A DNA stretch of 23,877 nucleotides from an uncultured Faecalibacterium sp. (GTDB lineage Bacteria; Bacillota; Clostridia; Oscillospirales; Ruminococcaceae). The notes beneath the pieces are model-generated. The model was not told where the DNA came from, ran no database searches, and was given only the letters and a program-made list of their open reading frames with translations. Location of the stretch: positions 1 to 23,877 of the forward strand of contig CAKTCK010000029.1 in NCBI GenBank assembly GCA_934539245.1. The letters are read 5' to 3'. Shown one piece after another: positions 15,072-22,668 of the stretch. Position numbers and translations under genes: made by a program. The number at the start of each line of letters is the position of its first letter. The first letter of the stretch is position 1.

Positions 15072-15658
15072 AGCTTCAACACCTGACAAAACAGTTCGGC
15101 GCAGCACCGCTCTTCACCGACCTGTGCATGGAGGTGGATGCCCCCGTGGTGTTGTGGGCACCCAGCGGCTGGGGCAAGACCACCCTGCTGCGCATCCTGA
15201 TGGGGCTGGAACACCCCACCACCGGCAGCATGGAGGGTGTGGGCCGGGTGGCGGCGGTCTTTCAGGAGGACCGCCTTTGCCCCCAGTTGAACGCGGTGCA
15301 GAACGTCACTTTGGTGCTGCCGGGCGCGGAAAATCAGTACAAAGAGCAAATTACAAGTGGTTTTCAACAGCTTGGAATGGACGTTGCAGCCTTGCAGCTG
15401 CCTGCCCGCAGACTTTCCGGCGGGCAAAAGCGGCGGGTGGCGCTGCTGCGTGCGCTGTGGGCACCCAGCGACACTCTGCTCTTGGACGAGCCCTTTACCG
15501 GTATGGATCCGGACACCTTGCAGCGGGCGGCGGCGCTGCTGCGGCAGCGCTGCGCGGGCAAGCCGGTGCTGCTGGCCACTCATGATGAAAGTGCTATCCG
15601 CGCCCTTGGCTGGCCGGTGGTGGAGCTGGAAAAGCTGGGAACAAGAGAAAAAGCCTGA
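15065..15658 (+). CDS. ABC transporter ATP-binding protein
   Basis: A 197-residue ATPase, short for the SsuB/TauB group (about 250 residues). All core motifs are present: Walker A APSGWGKTT (32-40), Q-loop Gln67 in AVFQEDRL, signature LSGGQ (117-121), Walker B LLLDEP (138-143) and H-loop His173 in ATHD. It powers the permease encoded just upstream, with which it overlaps by 7 bp. The C-terminus ends soon after the H-loop. Its stop is only 6 bp from the convergent hemW stop. Confidence 0.93.
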   Translation: MLKLQHLTKQFGAAPLFTDLCMEVDAPVVLWAPSGWGKTTLLRILMGLEHPTTGSMEGVGRVAAVFQEDRLCPQLNAVQNVTLVLPGAENQYKEQITSGFQQLGMDVAALQLPARRLSGGQKRRVALLRALWAPSDTLLLDEPFTGMDPDTLQRAAALLRQRCAGKPVLLATHDESAIRALGWPVVELEKLGTREKA

Positions 15659-15666
15659 GAGGGCTT
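15646..15666 (-). terminator. Compact terminator of hemW
   Basis: On the minus strand, AAGCC and GGCTT (complements of 15662-15666 and 15651-15655) form a short stem directly followed by more T residues. It overlaps both the hemW stop and the end of the convergent ABC ATPase gene. The stem is only about 5 bp, so efficiency is uncertain. Confidence 0.35.
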
Positions 15667-16747
15667 ACAGCAGTTCGGCAAGGATGCTGTTCTGGACGAT
15701 AAGCCCGGCGGGGGTCAGAGCAAGGGTGCGGCCATCGAAGGTGGCGTACCCGGCGCGGACGCAGTTTTGCACAAAGGCCAGCTGCGCGGCGGAAAACTGC
15801 TTGCCGTACAGAGCTTTATAGGCTGCAAGGTCAAGCCCTTTGCGCAGACGCAGCTGCAAAATCAGGTAGTCCTCTGCGCCGCAGTTGCCGTCCATGATGG
15901 GCGCGGCGGCGTCCTGCAGAAAGGCGGCGGTGTCCGGCGCGTAGCAGAACCGTTTGCCGCCCATGCAGGAGTGCGCCGCAGGGCCAAGACCCAGATAATC
16001 GCCGCAGTCCCAGTAGATGAGGTTGTGTTTCCCCTCATAGCCCGGCTTTGCAAAGTTGGAGATCTCGTACTGGCGGTAGCCGTGGTGTTCCAACTGCTCC
16101 ACGGCGTAGAGGTAGAAGTCGGCGGCTTCATCGCCGGTGGGCAGACCCTCCGGCGGGTGCTTGCCAAAGGCAGAGTCCGGCTCTATCTTTAAAAGGTAGG
16201 CCGAGATATGGGTGGCACCGCCCTTTTCGATCAGCTCCAGTGTCTCGTCAAACTCGGCCTGCGTATAATGGGGCAGCGCCAGCATGATATCGCCGCTGAT
16301 ATTCTCGAACCCAGCGCGCCGGGCAGCGGCGAAGGCTGCCCGCGCCTGCTTGGCGCTGTGGGGACGGCCAAGGGTGCGCAGCTGGGTGTCCCGGGCAGAC
16401 TGCACCCCGAAGGAGATGCGGTTCACCCCCGCTGCCCGGAAGCCCCGCAGGCTGTCCTCGGTGACGGTCTCGGGATTTGCCTCCAAGGTGATCTCTGCAC
16501 CGGGCATAGGCTCTGCTGCCCGGATAAGCCGCTCTGCCTGCGCCGGGGTGAGCAGGCTGGGCGTGCCGCCGCCGAAATAAACGGTATCCGGCCGTAAGGG
16601 CGCATCCGGCGCAAAGCGGTGCAGCTCCCGCAGCAGTGCGTCCACATAGGCGTCCGGTACGCCCCGCTCCCCGGGGCGGGAATAAAAATCGCAGTACCGA
16701 CATTTGGAAAAACAGTAGGGAATATGCAGATAAAGTCCAAGGGACAT
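15665..16747 (-). CDS. hemW: Radical SAM protein HemW (heme chaperone, HemN-like)
   Basis: A 360-residue radical SAM protein. The cluster motif CX3CX2C is at Cys12, Cys16 and Cys19, followed by Phe21. Then come FGGGTPS at 58-64, LEANPE near 88-93, GVNRISFGVQS near 108-118 and the C-terminal HemN-type domain (SNFAKPGYEGKHNLIYW and GLGPAAHS). HemW was long annotated as oxygen-independent coproporphyrinogen oxidase but is now regarded as a heme-binding chaperone. The extra HemN-specific cysteine is absent, which fits HemW. The ribosome site (AAAGG, about 12 nt upstream) is weak. It is monocistronic and divergent from the BI-1 gene. Confidence 0.93.
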   Translation of the reverse strand: MSLGLYLHIPYCFSKCRYCDFYSRPGERGVPDAYVDALLRELHRFAPDAPLRPDTVYFGGGTPSLLTPAQAERLIRAAEPMPGAEITLEANPETVTEDSLRGFRAAGVNRISFGVQSARDTQLRTLGRPHSAKQARAAFAAARRAGFENISGDIMLALPHYTQAEFDETLELIEKGGATHISAYLLKIEPDSAFGKHPPEGLPTGDEAADFYLYAVEQLEHHGYRQYEISNFAKPGYEGKHNLIYWDCGDYLGLGPAAHSCMGGKRFCYAPDTAAFLQDAAAPIMDGNCGAEDYLILQLRLRKGLDLAAYKALYGKQFSAAQLAFVQNCVRAGYATFDGRTLALTPAGLIVQNSILAELL

Positions 16748-16790
16748 ACAATATCACAGCCTTTTTCATGAAACGTTCATTTCTATGCAG

Positions 16791-16796
16791 TATACT
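16791..16796 (+). promoter_or_regulatory. Possible -10 box for the BI-1 gene
   Basis: TATACT at 16791-16796 lies about 60 nt upstream of the BI-1 start. No convincing -35 box is at the right distance, so the call is tentative. It is the only clear -10-like sequence in the 109-bp divergent gap. Confidence 0.3.
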
Positions 16797-16808
16797 ATAT
16801 TCCGTAGA

Positions 16809-16833
16809 CCGGAGCAAGAGAAAAATGCTCCGG
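16809..16833 (+). other. 5'-UTR hairpin before the BI-1 gene
   Basis: CCGGAGCA (16809-16816) pairs perfectly with TGCTCCGG (16826-16833) around a 9-nt A-rich loop. There is no T tract, so it is not a terminator. It ends 12 nt before the GGAGG ribosome site and may stabilise the mRNA or tune translation. Confidence 0.6.
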
Positions 16834-16856
16834 CAGAATAGACTGGAGGAACCCAG

Positions 16857-17561
16857 ATGAGTTACAACAATTACAACCGTGGCTATGCAGAGCCTACAAT
16901 GACCTCGGCTGATTATATGACCCGCACTTACCGCTGGATGGCGCTGGGACTGCTGATCACCTTTGCGGCGGCGTTTGTCACCGCCACCACCCCGCTGTTC
17001 TATGTGGTCAACTCGCTGTACCTGCTGTTCACCCTTGCCGAGTTGGCGCTGGTGTTCGTGCTGAGCGCCCGGGTGCAGAATATGTCCGTGGGCGCGGCAA
17101 GAGGGGTGTTCTTAGGCTACGCCCTGCTCAACGGCATGGTGATGAGTTATTATTTCCGTGTCTTTGATCTGGGCACGCTGGTGCTGGCCTTCCTTGCCAC
17201 CTCGTTGTATTTCGGCCTGATGGCAGTTTACGGCACCACCACCCACAAGGATCTGTCCGGCTGGGGCCCCAAGCTGATGATGGCGCTGTTTGCGCTGGTT
17301 CTCACCGGCTTCGTCGGTCTGCTGTTCGGCATGGGCTTTATGACCACGGTGCTGTACTCCGGCATCGGTCTGGTGGTATTTATGCTGCTGACTGCCTATG
17401 ATACCCAGAAGCTGAGCCAGATGTACTCCTACTATGCAGGGGACAGCGAGCTGGCGGAAAAGGCTTCTATCTACGGCGCACTGACCCTGTATCTGGACTT
17501 CATCAACATCTTCTTGTATGTGGTGCGTCTGCTGGGTCTGAACAGCCGCCGCCGCGACTAA
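16857..17561 (+). CDS. Bax inhibitor-1 family membrane protein (YetJ-like)
   Basis: A 234-residue protein with seven predicted hydrophobic segments and short loops, as in the BI-1/TMBIM family. The family signature appears as ASIYGALTLYLDFINIFLY near the C-terminus. The two Asp residues that form the pH-sensitive pair in B. subtilis YetJ are present in TAYDTQ and LYLDFIN. The YetJ family mediates pH-dependent calcium leak; the role here is inferred from family only. The ATG has a strong GGAGG site with a 7-nt spacing. The gene ends in its own terminator. Confidence 0.93.
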   Translation: MSYNNYNRGYAEPTMTSADYMTRTYRWMALGLLITFAAAFVTATTPLFYVVNSLYLLFTLAELALVFVLSARVQNMSVGAARGVFLGYALLNGMVMSYYFRVFDLGTLVLAFLATSLYFGLMAVYGTTTHKDLSGWGPKLMMALFALVLTGFVGLLFGMGFMTTVLYSGIGLVVFMLLTAYDTQKLSQMYSYYAGDSELAEKASIYGALTLYLDFINIFLYVVRLLGLNSRRRD

Positions 17562-17586
17562 GCGCAGAAAGAACTTTATCCTTTAT

Positions 17587-17624
17587 AAATCAGCCAAGCC
17601 CGCGGGCTTGGCTGATTTATTTTT
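17587..17624 (+). terminator. Terminator of the BI-1 gene
   Basis: AAATCAGCCAAGCCCG and its perfect complement CGGGCTTGGCTGATTT abut with no unpaired centre, followed by TATTTTT at 17617-17624. It is a very strong hairpin 25 nt after the stop codon. Confidence 0.9.
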
Positions 17625-17724
17625 CGCTGCCTTTTTATCCCCTTGCATAAACCGCCCGCCGCTGTCCCACACTAAACCCAGAAAAAGACCCCGTACACAA
17701 AACGGACAGATGGGAGTAACAAGC

Positions 17725-18489
17725 ATGGAGCAGATCAAAAAATTTCTGCACGGCAAGGGCTTTGCTCTGCTGCTGACCGCAAGCCTGCTGGCTGCGGCTG
17801 CGGCGGGGGTGTGGGCGGTGCGCGCCCTGCGGGCAGAACTGCAAAAAAGTCTGGATGGGCTGGACGCTCCCGGCACCACCCAACAGACCACCCCGGAAAC
17901 AGAGCCGGACTGGGACGCACAGGAGGATACCACATGGCAGCAGCCCGTGACCGACGTTGCAAACAGCAAGGCAGATGTGCCGCAGCAGACGCCCTCTGGG
18001 GCGTCCTCTGGTGCGCAGTCTGGCTCTGGTTCGCTGCGCGAACCCTCGGCACTGCAAGGCGCATCTTCGCCTGCCAGCAGTTCGGCGCAGCCTGCCGCCG
18101 CGCCCTCTATGCCGGGGCGCGTGCTCAACGCCTTCAGCGGCGATGAACTGGTCTATAACAAAACGCTGGGCGACTGGCGCACCCACAACGGCGTGGACTA
18201 CGCCTGCACGCAGGGCGCAGCGGTGGCAGCACCCGTGGCGGGCAAGGTAGTCTCTGCCGGGGCAGAGGGCAACTGGGGCACTGTGGTGGTGCTGGAAGAT
18301 GCCGCTGGCCGCCTTTGGCGGCTGTGCGGTGTGGCTGACCCTGCCGTTAAGGCTGGGGACACCGTGACCGCCGGGCAGAAGCTTGGCACGGTGGGCACGG
18401 TCGGCTGCGAATGCGCCGAGGAGAGCCACATCCATGTGGAGGTAAAGCAGGGCGAAAGCTACCTCGACCCGGCAAAGCTGCCGGAATAA
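17725..18489 (+). CDS. Membrane-anchored M23 (LytM-type) peptidase domain protein
   Basis: A 254-residue protein. A transmembrane segment at about 12-31 is followed by a Gln/Ser/Ala/Pro-rich linker (45-130) and a LytM domain from about 135 to the end. Zinc ligands and catalytic residues His154 and Asp158 (HNGVD) and His235/His237 (HIH) are present. The auxiliary His usually found in a YxHL-type motif is missing: the segment reads LWRLCGV near 197-203. That weakens the case for active peptidoglycan hydrolysis. The domain layout resembles SpoIIQ. A longer frame from 17608 runs through the upstream terminator and is rejected. ATG 17725 follows GGGAG. Confidence 0.88.
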   Translation: MEQIKKFLHGKGFALLLTASLLAAAAAGVWAVRALRAELQKSLDGLDAPGTTQQTTPETEPDWDAQEDTTWQQPVTDVANSKADVPQQTPSGASSGAQSGSGSLREPSALQGASSPASSSAQPAAAPSMPGRVLNAFSGDELVYNKTLGDWRTHNGVDYACTQGAAVAAPVAGKVVSAGAEGNWGTVVVLEDAAGRLWRLCGVADPAVKAGDTVTAGQKLGTVGTVGCECAEESHIHVEVKQGESYLDPAKLPE

Positions 18490-18498
18490 GCAAACCAT

Positions 18499-18528
18499 AA
18501 AAGGGGCTGCAATAGCGGCTCCTTTTTT
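18499..18528 (+). terminator. Terminator of the M23 gene
   Basis: AAAAGGGGCTGC pairs with GCGGCTCCTTTT (with G-U pairs) around AATA and runs into TTTTTT at 18523-18528. It lies 9 nt after the stop codon and 6 nt before the end of the convergent MFS gene, which may also use it in reverse. Confidence 0.85.
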
Positions 18529-18534
18529 ACTGTG

Positions 18535-19728
18535 TCAGGCGGTACGGCGCGTTTGCAGCAGCCAGAGAACCAGCGCCGAAAGCACCCCGGCTGCCAGCAG
18601 GACATCTGCCGGGTGCGCAGCCCAGTGCTGGAAGGCGCTGCCATAGGCTGCCTGCCCGATGGGCTGGGTCAGGCAGGCCAGCACGGAGAGGCAGGCAGTC
18701 GTTTTGCCCAGCTGTGCCTGCGGCACTAACACTTGCAGCTGCGCAAAGAACCACACATTGAACAGCGCCGCCACGGCCATAAACAGGGCACCCAGCACCA
18801 GAATGCTGCCGAACTGCAGCGCTGGCACCCGGAGGGCAAGACCCAGTGCGGCGCACACGCCGCTGAGCGCCAGCAAAAGATGTGTGCCGCTGCGGATGGG
18901 ATGCCGGACAAAGATGGTTCCGGCAAATACGCCGCCTAAAATGCCGCCCGCGCTCAGCACCGCCTGCACAAGCCCAAGAGAGGCATCACTTTTCTGCAAA
19001 GTCTGCACCACCAGCACCGGAACCCCCACGGTGAGGGCAGGGACTTCCAGCAGATTTACAGCCGCCATGGCGGCAGCTAACCGCAGCACCGCAGCCTGCC
19101 CGGTGAGAAACCGCGCACTTTCCCGCAGGTCGGCCCACAGAGAACGGACGGAGAGCTTTGCGTCCCGTGGGACATCCTGCGGAATGCGCAGGCACAGCTC
19201 CATCCCGGCGGAAAGTGCAAAGCAGCCGCCGCAGAGTGCCAGCAGACCCCGGATGCCGAGGTGCTCCAGCAGAACAGCACCCAGCAGGGGGCCGAGAAGC
19301 TCGTCCACGGTATCTACCAGCTGGATGACTGCGTTGCCGCGCAGCAGCTGGGTGCCGTTCAGCAGCAGAGGCAGACAGGCGCGTACCACGGGCTGGTAAA
19401 GCCCCTGAATGGCGTACAGGCTGCCCAGCACTGTCAGGATCAGCGGAAGCAGGGGCAGATGCGGCAGTCCGGCAGCGGCTGCCGCCGAAATACCGGCGGT
19501 CACCAGATCCAGCAGCGCCATCAGGCGGGTTTTACGGCAGCGGTCTGCCAGCGCGCCGCCGGTCAGCATTCCGGCCAGAGCAGGCAGCATGGCCAGCGCG
19601 GTGATGCCGCCGTACAGCGAAGCGGAACCGGTCTGCCGCAGCAGGTACAGCGGTAGCGCAAACCGCAGGGCGGCATTGCCGAACAGGGAGATGATCTGCC
19701 CGAGGACGATGAAGAAAAAAGTGTTCAT
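18535..19728 (-). CDS. Major facilitator superfamily transporter, probable drug exporter
   Basis: A 397-residue polytopic membrane protein with about twelve hydrophobic segments. An MFS motif A-like loop (GGALADRCRKTRLM) lies between the second and third helices. The layout resembles MFS-type macrolide/multidrug exporters (MefA/NreB-like branch). ATG 19728 follows AGGAGG with a 6-nt spacing. The same frame is open upstream through the operator and into tetR, but this is not coding. It is preceded by a palindromic TetR operator, so it is most likely the target of the adjacent regulator. Substrate unknown. Confidence 0.9.
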   Translation of the reverse strand: MNTFFFIVLGQIISLFGNAALRFALPLYLLRQTGSASLYGGITALAMLPALAGMLTGGALADRCRKTRLMALLDLVTAGISAAAAAGLPHLPLLPLILTVLGSLYAIQGLYQPVVRACLPLLLNGTQLLRGNAVIQLVDTVDELLGPLLGAVLLEHLGIRGLLALCGGCFALSAGMELCLRIPQDVPRDAKLSVRSLWADLRESARFLTGQAAVLRLAAAMAAVNLLEVPALTVGVPVLVVQTLQKSDASLGLVQAVLSAGGILGGVFAGTIFVRHPIRSGTHLLLALSGVCAALGLALRVPALQFGSILVLGALFMAVAALFNVWFFAQLQVLVPQAQLGKTTACLSVLACLTQPIGQAAYGSAFQHWAAHPADVLLAAGVLSALVLWLLQTRRTA

Positions 19729-19747
19729 AGAAACCTCCTGTTTTTTA

Positions 19748-19770
19748 TTTACAGACCAATGGTCTGTAAA
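19748..19770. promoter_or_regulatory. TetR operator upstream of the MFS gene
   Basis: TTTACAGACC and its perfect complement GGTCTGTAAA are separated by AAT (23 bp in total). The site lies 20 bp upstream of the MFS start codon and matches 20 of 23 positions with a second copy at 20468-20490. Confidence 0.85.
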
Positions 19771-19777
19771 TGCGTAC

Positions 19778-19801
19778 AAAAAAGGGCGGAGCGTTCCGCC
19801 C
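19778..19801 (-). terminator. Terminator of the tetR gene
   Basis: On the minus strand, GGGCGGA and TCCGCCC form a stem with a short loop, followed by TTTTTT (complement of 19778-19783). It lies between tetR and the MFS operator, so the MFS gene needs its own promoter. Confidence 0.8.
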
Positions 19802-19808
19802 GGAAAAT

Positions 19809-20453
19809 TCAGTCCTTGACCGGCGTGCACAGCTGTACCAGCTGTTCGGCCTGTGCGTCCGTCAAAAGGTCCAGCCCAAGCGCGTGGGTCATCTGCTGAA
19901 ACACGAGATTCCGCGCCCGCTGCTGGGCTGGCGTGGTGGGGCGCGTCTGGGGGGAAAGCCAGATGTCTGCCAGCACGAACAGCGCTTCCGCCAGCGCATT
20001 GGCATCGGCGGCGTGGATGGAGCCGTCCGCCATGCCCTGCCGGATCATGGGTGCAATACACTCCGGGGCCAGATGCGCTTCAATGTTGGTCAGCTCCATG
20101 GCAAGGAACTGCGGGTTGCTGCACAGGTGCGGCAAAGTCTGCGCAATCTGCTGCTGCCGCTGCCCGGCGAAGGATGCTGCAAACACCGCCTGCAGCTTTT
20201 GCAGCCCGGTCAGGGCCGGGTCGTCCCGGATACGGCGCAGCGGCTCCCACATCTGGTCGCCCAAGCGGTCGCCGACGCGCTGTGCGATCTCCTCCTTGGA
20301 GCGGAAGTGATGGTACACCGCCCCTTTGGAAAGCTTTGTGGCATCAATGATGTCCTGCAGGGTGGTATTCTGGTAGCCCTTCTGGATAAAGAGCAGGGCG
20401 GCGGCGTCCAGGATCTTTTCCACAGTCTGTTCCGGGTATTTGTTGCGCGGCAT
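19809..20453 (-). CDS. TetR/AcrR family transcriptional regulator
   Basis: A 214-residue repressor. The N-terminal helix-turn-helix is typical: ILDAAALLFIQKGYQNTTLQ at 14-33 and LSKGAVYHHFRSKEEI at 41-56. The C-terminal ligand domain (about 70-214) is not recognisable by eye. ATG 20453 follows AAGGAG with about 9-nt spacing. It is controlled by its own consensus promoter, with a 23-bp operator at the transcription start. A second copy of that operator precedes the neighbouring MFS gene, so autorepression plus control of the exporter is inferred. Confidence 0.94.
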   Translation of the reverse strand: MPRNKYPEQTVEKILDAAALLFIQKGYQNTTLQDIIDATKLSKGAVYHHFRSKEEIAQRVGDRLGDQMWEPLRRIRDDPALTGLQKLQAVFAASFAGQRQQQIAQTLPHLCSNPQFLAMELTNIEAHLAPECIAPMIRQGMADGSIHAADANALAEALFVLADIWLSPQTRPTTPAQQRARNLVFQQMTHALGLDLLTDAQAEQLVQLCTPVKD

Positions 20454-20467
20454 GGCAGATGCTCCTT

Positions 20468-20490
20468 TTTACAAACTAACGGTCTGTAAA
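20468..20490. promoter_or_regulatory. TetR operator upstream of tetR
   Basis: TTTACAAACT and GGTCTGTAAA flank AAC. This is an imperfect copy of the palindrome at 19748-19770 (20 of 23 positions). It lies just downstream of the tetR -10 box and covers the probable transcription start. Confidence 0.8.
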
Positions 20491-20491
20491 A

Positions 20492-20520
20492 AGAATACCG
20501 CAGCCCGGCGGCTTTGTCAA
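20492..20520 (-). promoter_or_regulatory. tetR promoter
   Basis: On the minus strand, a perfect TTGACA (complement of 20515-20520) and TATTCT (complement of 20492-20497) are separated by 17 bp. The operator begins one base downstream of the -10 box. Confidence 0.75.
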
Positions 20521-20563
20521 GAGGCGTGGAACCGAAAATCCATTCATTTCCGGCGGCGCTGCA

Positions 20564-20592
20564 TTGCTTTTGCGCGGGGTTTCTGGTATGAT
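20564..20592 (+). promoter_or_regulatory. Promoter of the HI0933-family gene and downstream genes
   Basis: TTGCTT at 20564-20569 and TATGAT at 20587-20592 are separated by 17 bp, with TGG directly before the -10 (extended -10). The leader is about 30 nt. An overlapping alternative is TTGCGC-16-TACAAT. Confidence 0.6.
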
Positions 20593-20629
20593 ACAATAGA
20601 ATCAACAGGCGATTTTGGGAGGATGACAG

Positions 20630-21922
20630 ATGGCAAGGGTTTTGATCGTGGGAGCCGGGGCAGCCGGACTGATGGCGGCGGGTGCTGCCGTGCGGCAGGG
20701 ACATCAGGTGACGGTGCTGGAGCATACCGAGAAGCCCGGGCAGAAGATCCTTGTTACCGGCAAGGGGCGCTGCAATGTGACCAACGACTGCCCGGCAGAC
20801 GAGTTTTTGCGCCATGTGCGCACGAACCCGCGCTTTTTGTACTCCTCGCTGGGGGCATTCCCCCCGGCAAAGACCATGGAGCTGTTCGAAGGCCTTGGCG
20901 TGGAACTGAAGGTGGAGCGCGGACGCCGGGTGTTCCCGGTATCGGATAAAGCCGAGGAGATCCGGCAGGCACTGCTGCGCTATGCGCAGGACGCTGACAT
21001 CGTTTATGACGGCGCAAAAAAGCTGCTGCTGGAGGACATCGTGCCCGAGGCAGAGCCCGCCCCGGCAGCACCGGAAAACCCCCGCCACCCCAAAAAGAAA
21101 AAGGCGGGTCCGGCGCTGCGCTGCGTGGGCGTGCGGGGCACTTCCGGCCGGGAGTACCGGGCAGACGCGGTGCTGGTGGCCACCGGCGGCGTGAGTTACC
21201 CCACCACCGGCTCTACCGGCGATGGCTACAAGCTGGCGCAGCAGGCAGGGCACACCCTTGTGGAGCCGGTGCCCAGTCTGGTCAGCCTTGTCAGCCGGGA
21301 CCCGGACTGCAAAAAGATGATGGGTCTGGCGCTGAAAAACGTCACCCTGACCCTGCTGGAGGACGGCAAGGCCATCTTTGACGAGCAGGGCGAGATGCTA
21401 TTTACCCACTTTGGCATCAGCGGGCCGCTGACTTTGAGCGCGTCCAGCCATCTGGGGGACATGAAAAAGCACAGGTACATCGCGGAGATCGACCTGAAGC
21501 CCGCCCTGAGCGAGGAGCAGCTGTACGACCGCATCACCCGGGATTTTGCCCTGCTGGCAAACCACGCGGCGCAGGGGGCGCTGGTCAAGCTGCTGCCCTC
21601 CAGTATGCAGCCGGTGATGGTGGCACGCTGGGGCATCGACCCCGCCACCAAGGCAAACCAGATCACCCGGGAGCAGAAACGGGAGCTGGTGCAGCTGGTC
21701 AAGCACTGGCAGGTGTCCATTGATGCCCGGGGCGACCTTGCCCACGCAGTCATCACCAGCGGCGGCGTATCGGTGCGGGAGGTAGACCCCAAGACCATGC
21801 AGAGCAAAAAGGCGCTGGGGCTGTACTTTGCGGGCGAGGTGCTGGACGTGGACGCCTACACCGGCGGCTACAATCTGCAAATTGCCTTCTGCACCGCACA
21901 GAGCTTTGCCAATAACCTGTAA
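20630..21922 (+). CDS. NAD(P)/FAD-dependent oxidoreductase, HI0933/BaiN-like family
   Basis: A 430-residue flavoprotein. The N-terminal dinucleotide-binding motif is GAGAAGLMAAG at 8-18, with Glu31 ending the second strand. The family mark GKGRCNVTN is at 44-52. ATGGVSYPTTGSTGDGY lies mid-protein, and GLYFAGEVLDVDAYTGGYN lies near the end, closing the FAD site. A Pro/Lys-rich stretch near 142-160 looks like a disordered insert. Relatives include E. coli YhiN and the bile-acid enzyme BaiN, but the substrate here is unknown. ATG 20630 follows GGGAGG with a 7-nt spacing. It is first in a run of four same-strand genes. Confidence 0.92.
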   Translation: MARVLIVGAGAAGLMAAGAAVRQGHQVTVLEHTEKPGQKILVTGKGRCNVTNDCPADEFLRHVRTNPRFLYSSLGAFPPAKTMELFEGLGVELKVERGRRVFPVSDKAEEIRQALLRYAQDADIVYDGAKKLLLEDIVPEAEPAPAAPENPRHPKKKKAGPALRCVGVRGTSGREYRADAVLVATGGVSYPTTGSTGDGYKLAQQAGHTLVEPVPSLVSLVSRDPDCKKMMGLALKNVTLTLLEDGKAIFDEQGEMLFTHFGISGPLTLSASSHLGDMKKHRYIAEIDLKPALSEEQLYDRITRDFALLANHAAQGALVKLLPSSMQPVMVARWGIDPATKANQITREQKRELVQLVKHWQVSIDARGDLAHAVITSGGVSVREVDPKTMQSKKALGLYFAGEVLDVDAYTGGYNLQIAFCTAQSFANNL

Positions 21923-21976
21923 AAAACAGCGCAGTCCATTTTGCTGTGTACTATATATAAATAAGGAGAACATATC

Positions 21977-22642
21977 ATGGTATCTGTTGCGATCGATGGG
22001 CCTGCGGGTGCAGGCAAATCCACTCTGGCACGCCGTCTGGCGGCAGAGCTGGGCTATATCTATGTGGACACCGGTGCAATGTACCGCGCCATCGGCCTGT
22101 ACGCCCTGCGCGCGGGCAAGGACCCCAAGGACAACGCGGCGGTGGATGCCCTGCTGCCCGAGATCGAGCTGCGGCTGGCGTCCATTGCGGGCGAGCAGCA
22201 CATCTACTTGAAGGACGAGGATGTGAGCACCGCCATCCGCACCGAACAGGCCGGTATGGCAGCTTCTGCCGTGGGTGCAAACCCCGCCGTGCGGGCATTT
22301 CTGCTTGAGCTGCAGCGCAGCATGGCAAAAAAGCAGGATGCGCTGATGGACGGCCGGGACATCGGCACGGTGGTGCTGCCGGACGCTACGGTGAAGATCT
22401 TCCTGACCGCCAGCCCGGAGGCACGCGCCACCCGCCGCTGGAAGGAGTATCAGGCCAAGGGCATCGACACCCCCTACGAGGAAGTGCTGGCAGACGTGAA
22501 GCAGCGGGACTATCAGGACATCCACCGCGCTGCCGCTCCGCTGAAGCAGGCAGAGGACGCCGTGCTGCTGGATACCTCGGCGCTGGACTTTGAGCAGAGC
22601 CTTGACGCCATGAAGCAGATCATTGCCAAGAAGATCGGCTGA
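21977..22642 (+). CDS. cmk: Cytidylate kinase
   Basis: A 221-residue kinase that phosphorylates CMP and dCMP using ATP. P-loop GPAGAGKST at 8-16, DTGAMYRA at 31-38, and DGRDIGTVVLPDA followed by IFLTASPEARATRR near the middle are all diagnostic of Cmk. Typical length. The ATG follows AAGGAG with an 8-nt spacing. The 54-bp gap before it is AT-rich (TACTATATATAA) and might hold a promoter. Cmk-plsC-ispH is a gene order I know from many Clostridia. Confidence 0.97.
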   Translation: MVSVAIDGPAGAGKSTLARRLAAELGYIYVDTGAMYRAIGLYALRAGKDPKDNAAVDALLPEIELRLASIAGEQHIYLKDEDVSTAIRTEQAGMAASAVGANPAVRAFLLELQRSMAKKQDALMDGRDIGTVVLPDATVKIFLTASPEARATRRWKEYQAKGIDTPYEEVLADVKQRDYQDIHRAAAPLKQAEDAVLLDTSALDFEQSLDAMKQIIAKKIG

Positions 22643-22668
22643 TAAAACAAACAGGACAGGAATAGAAA

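Noticed and set aside
19729..20061. N-terminal extension of the MFS protein into tetR
   Set aside because: The frame runs through the TetR operator, the tetR terminator and the tetR coding region; the ATG at 19728 has an ideal AGGAGG site.
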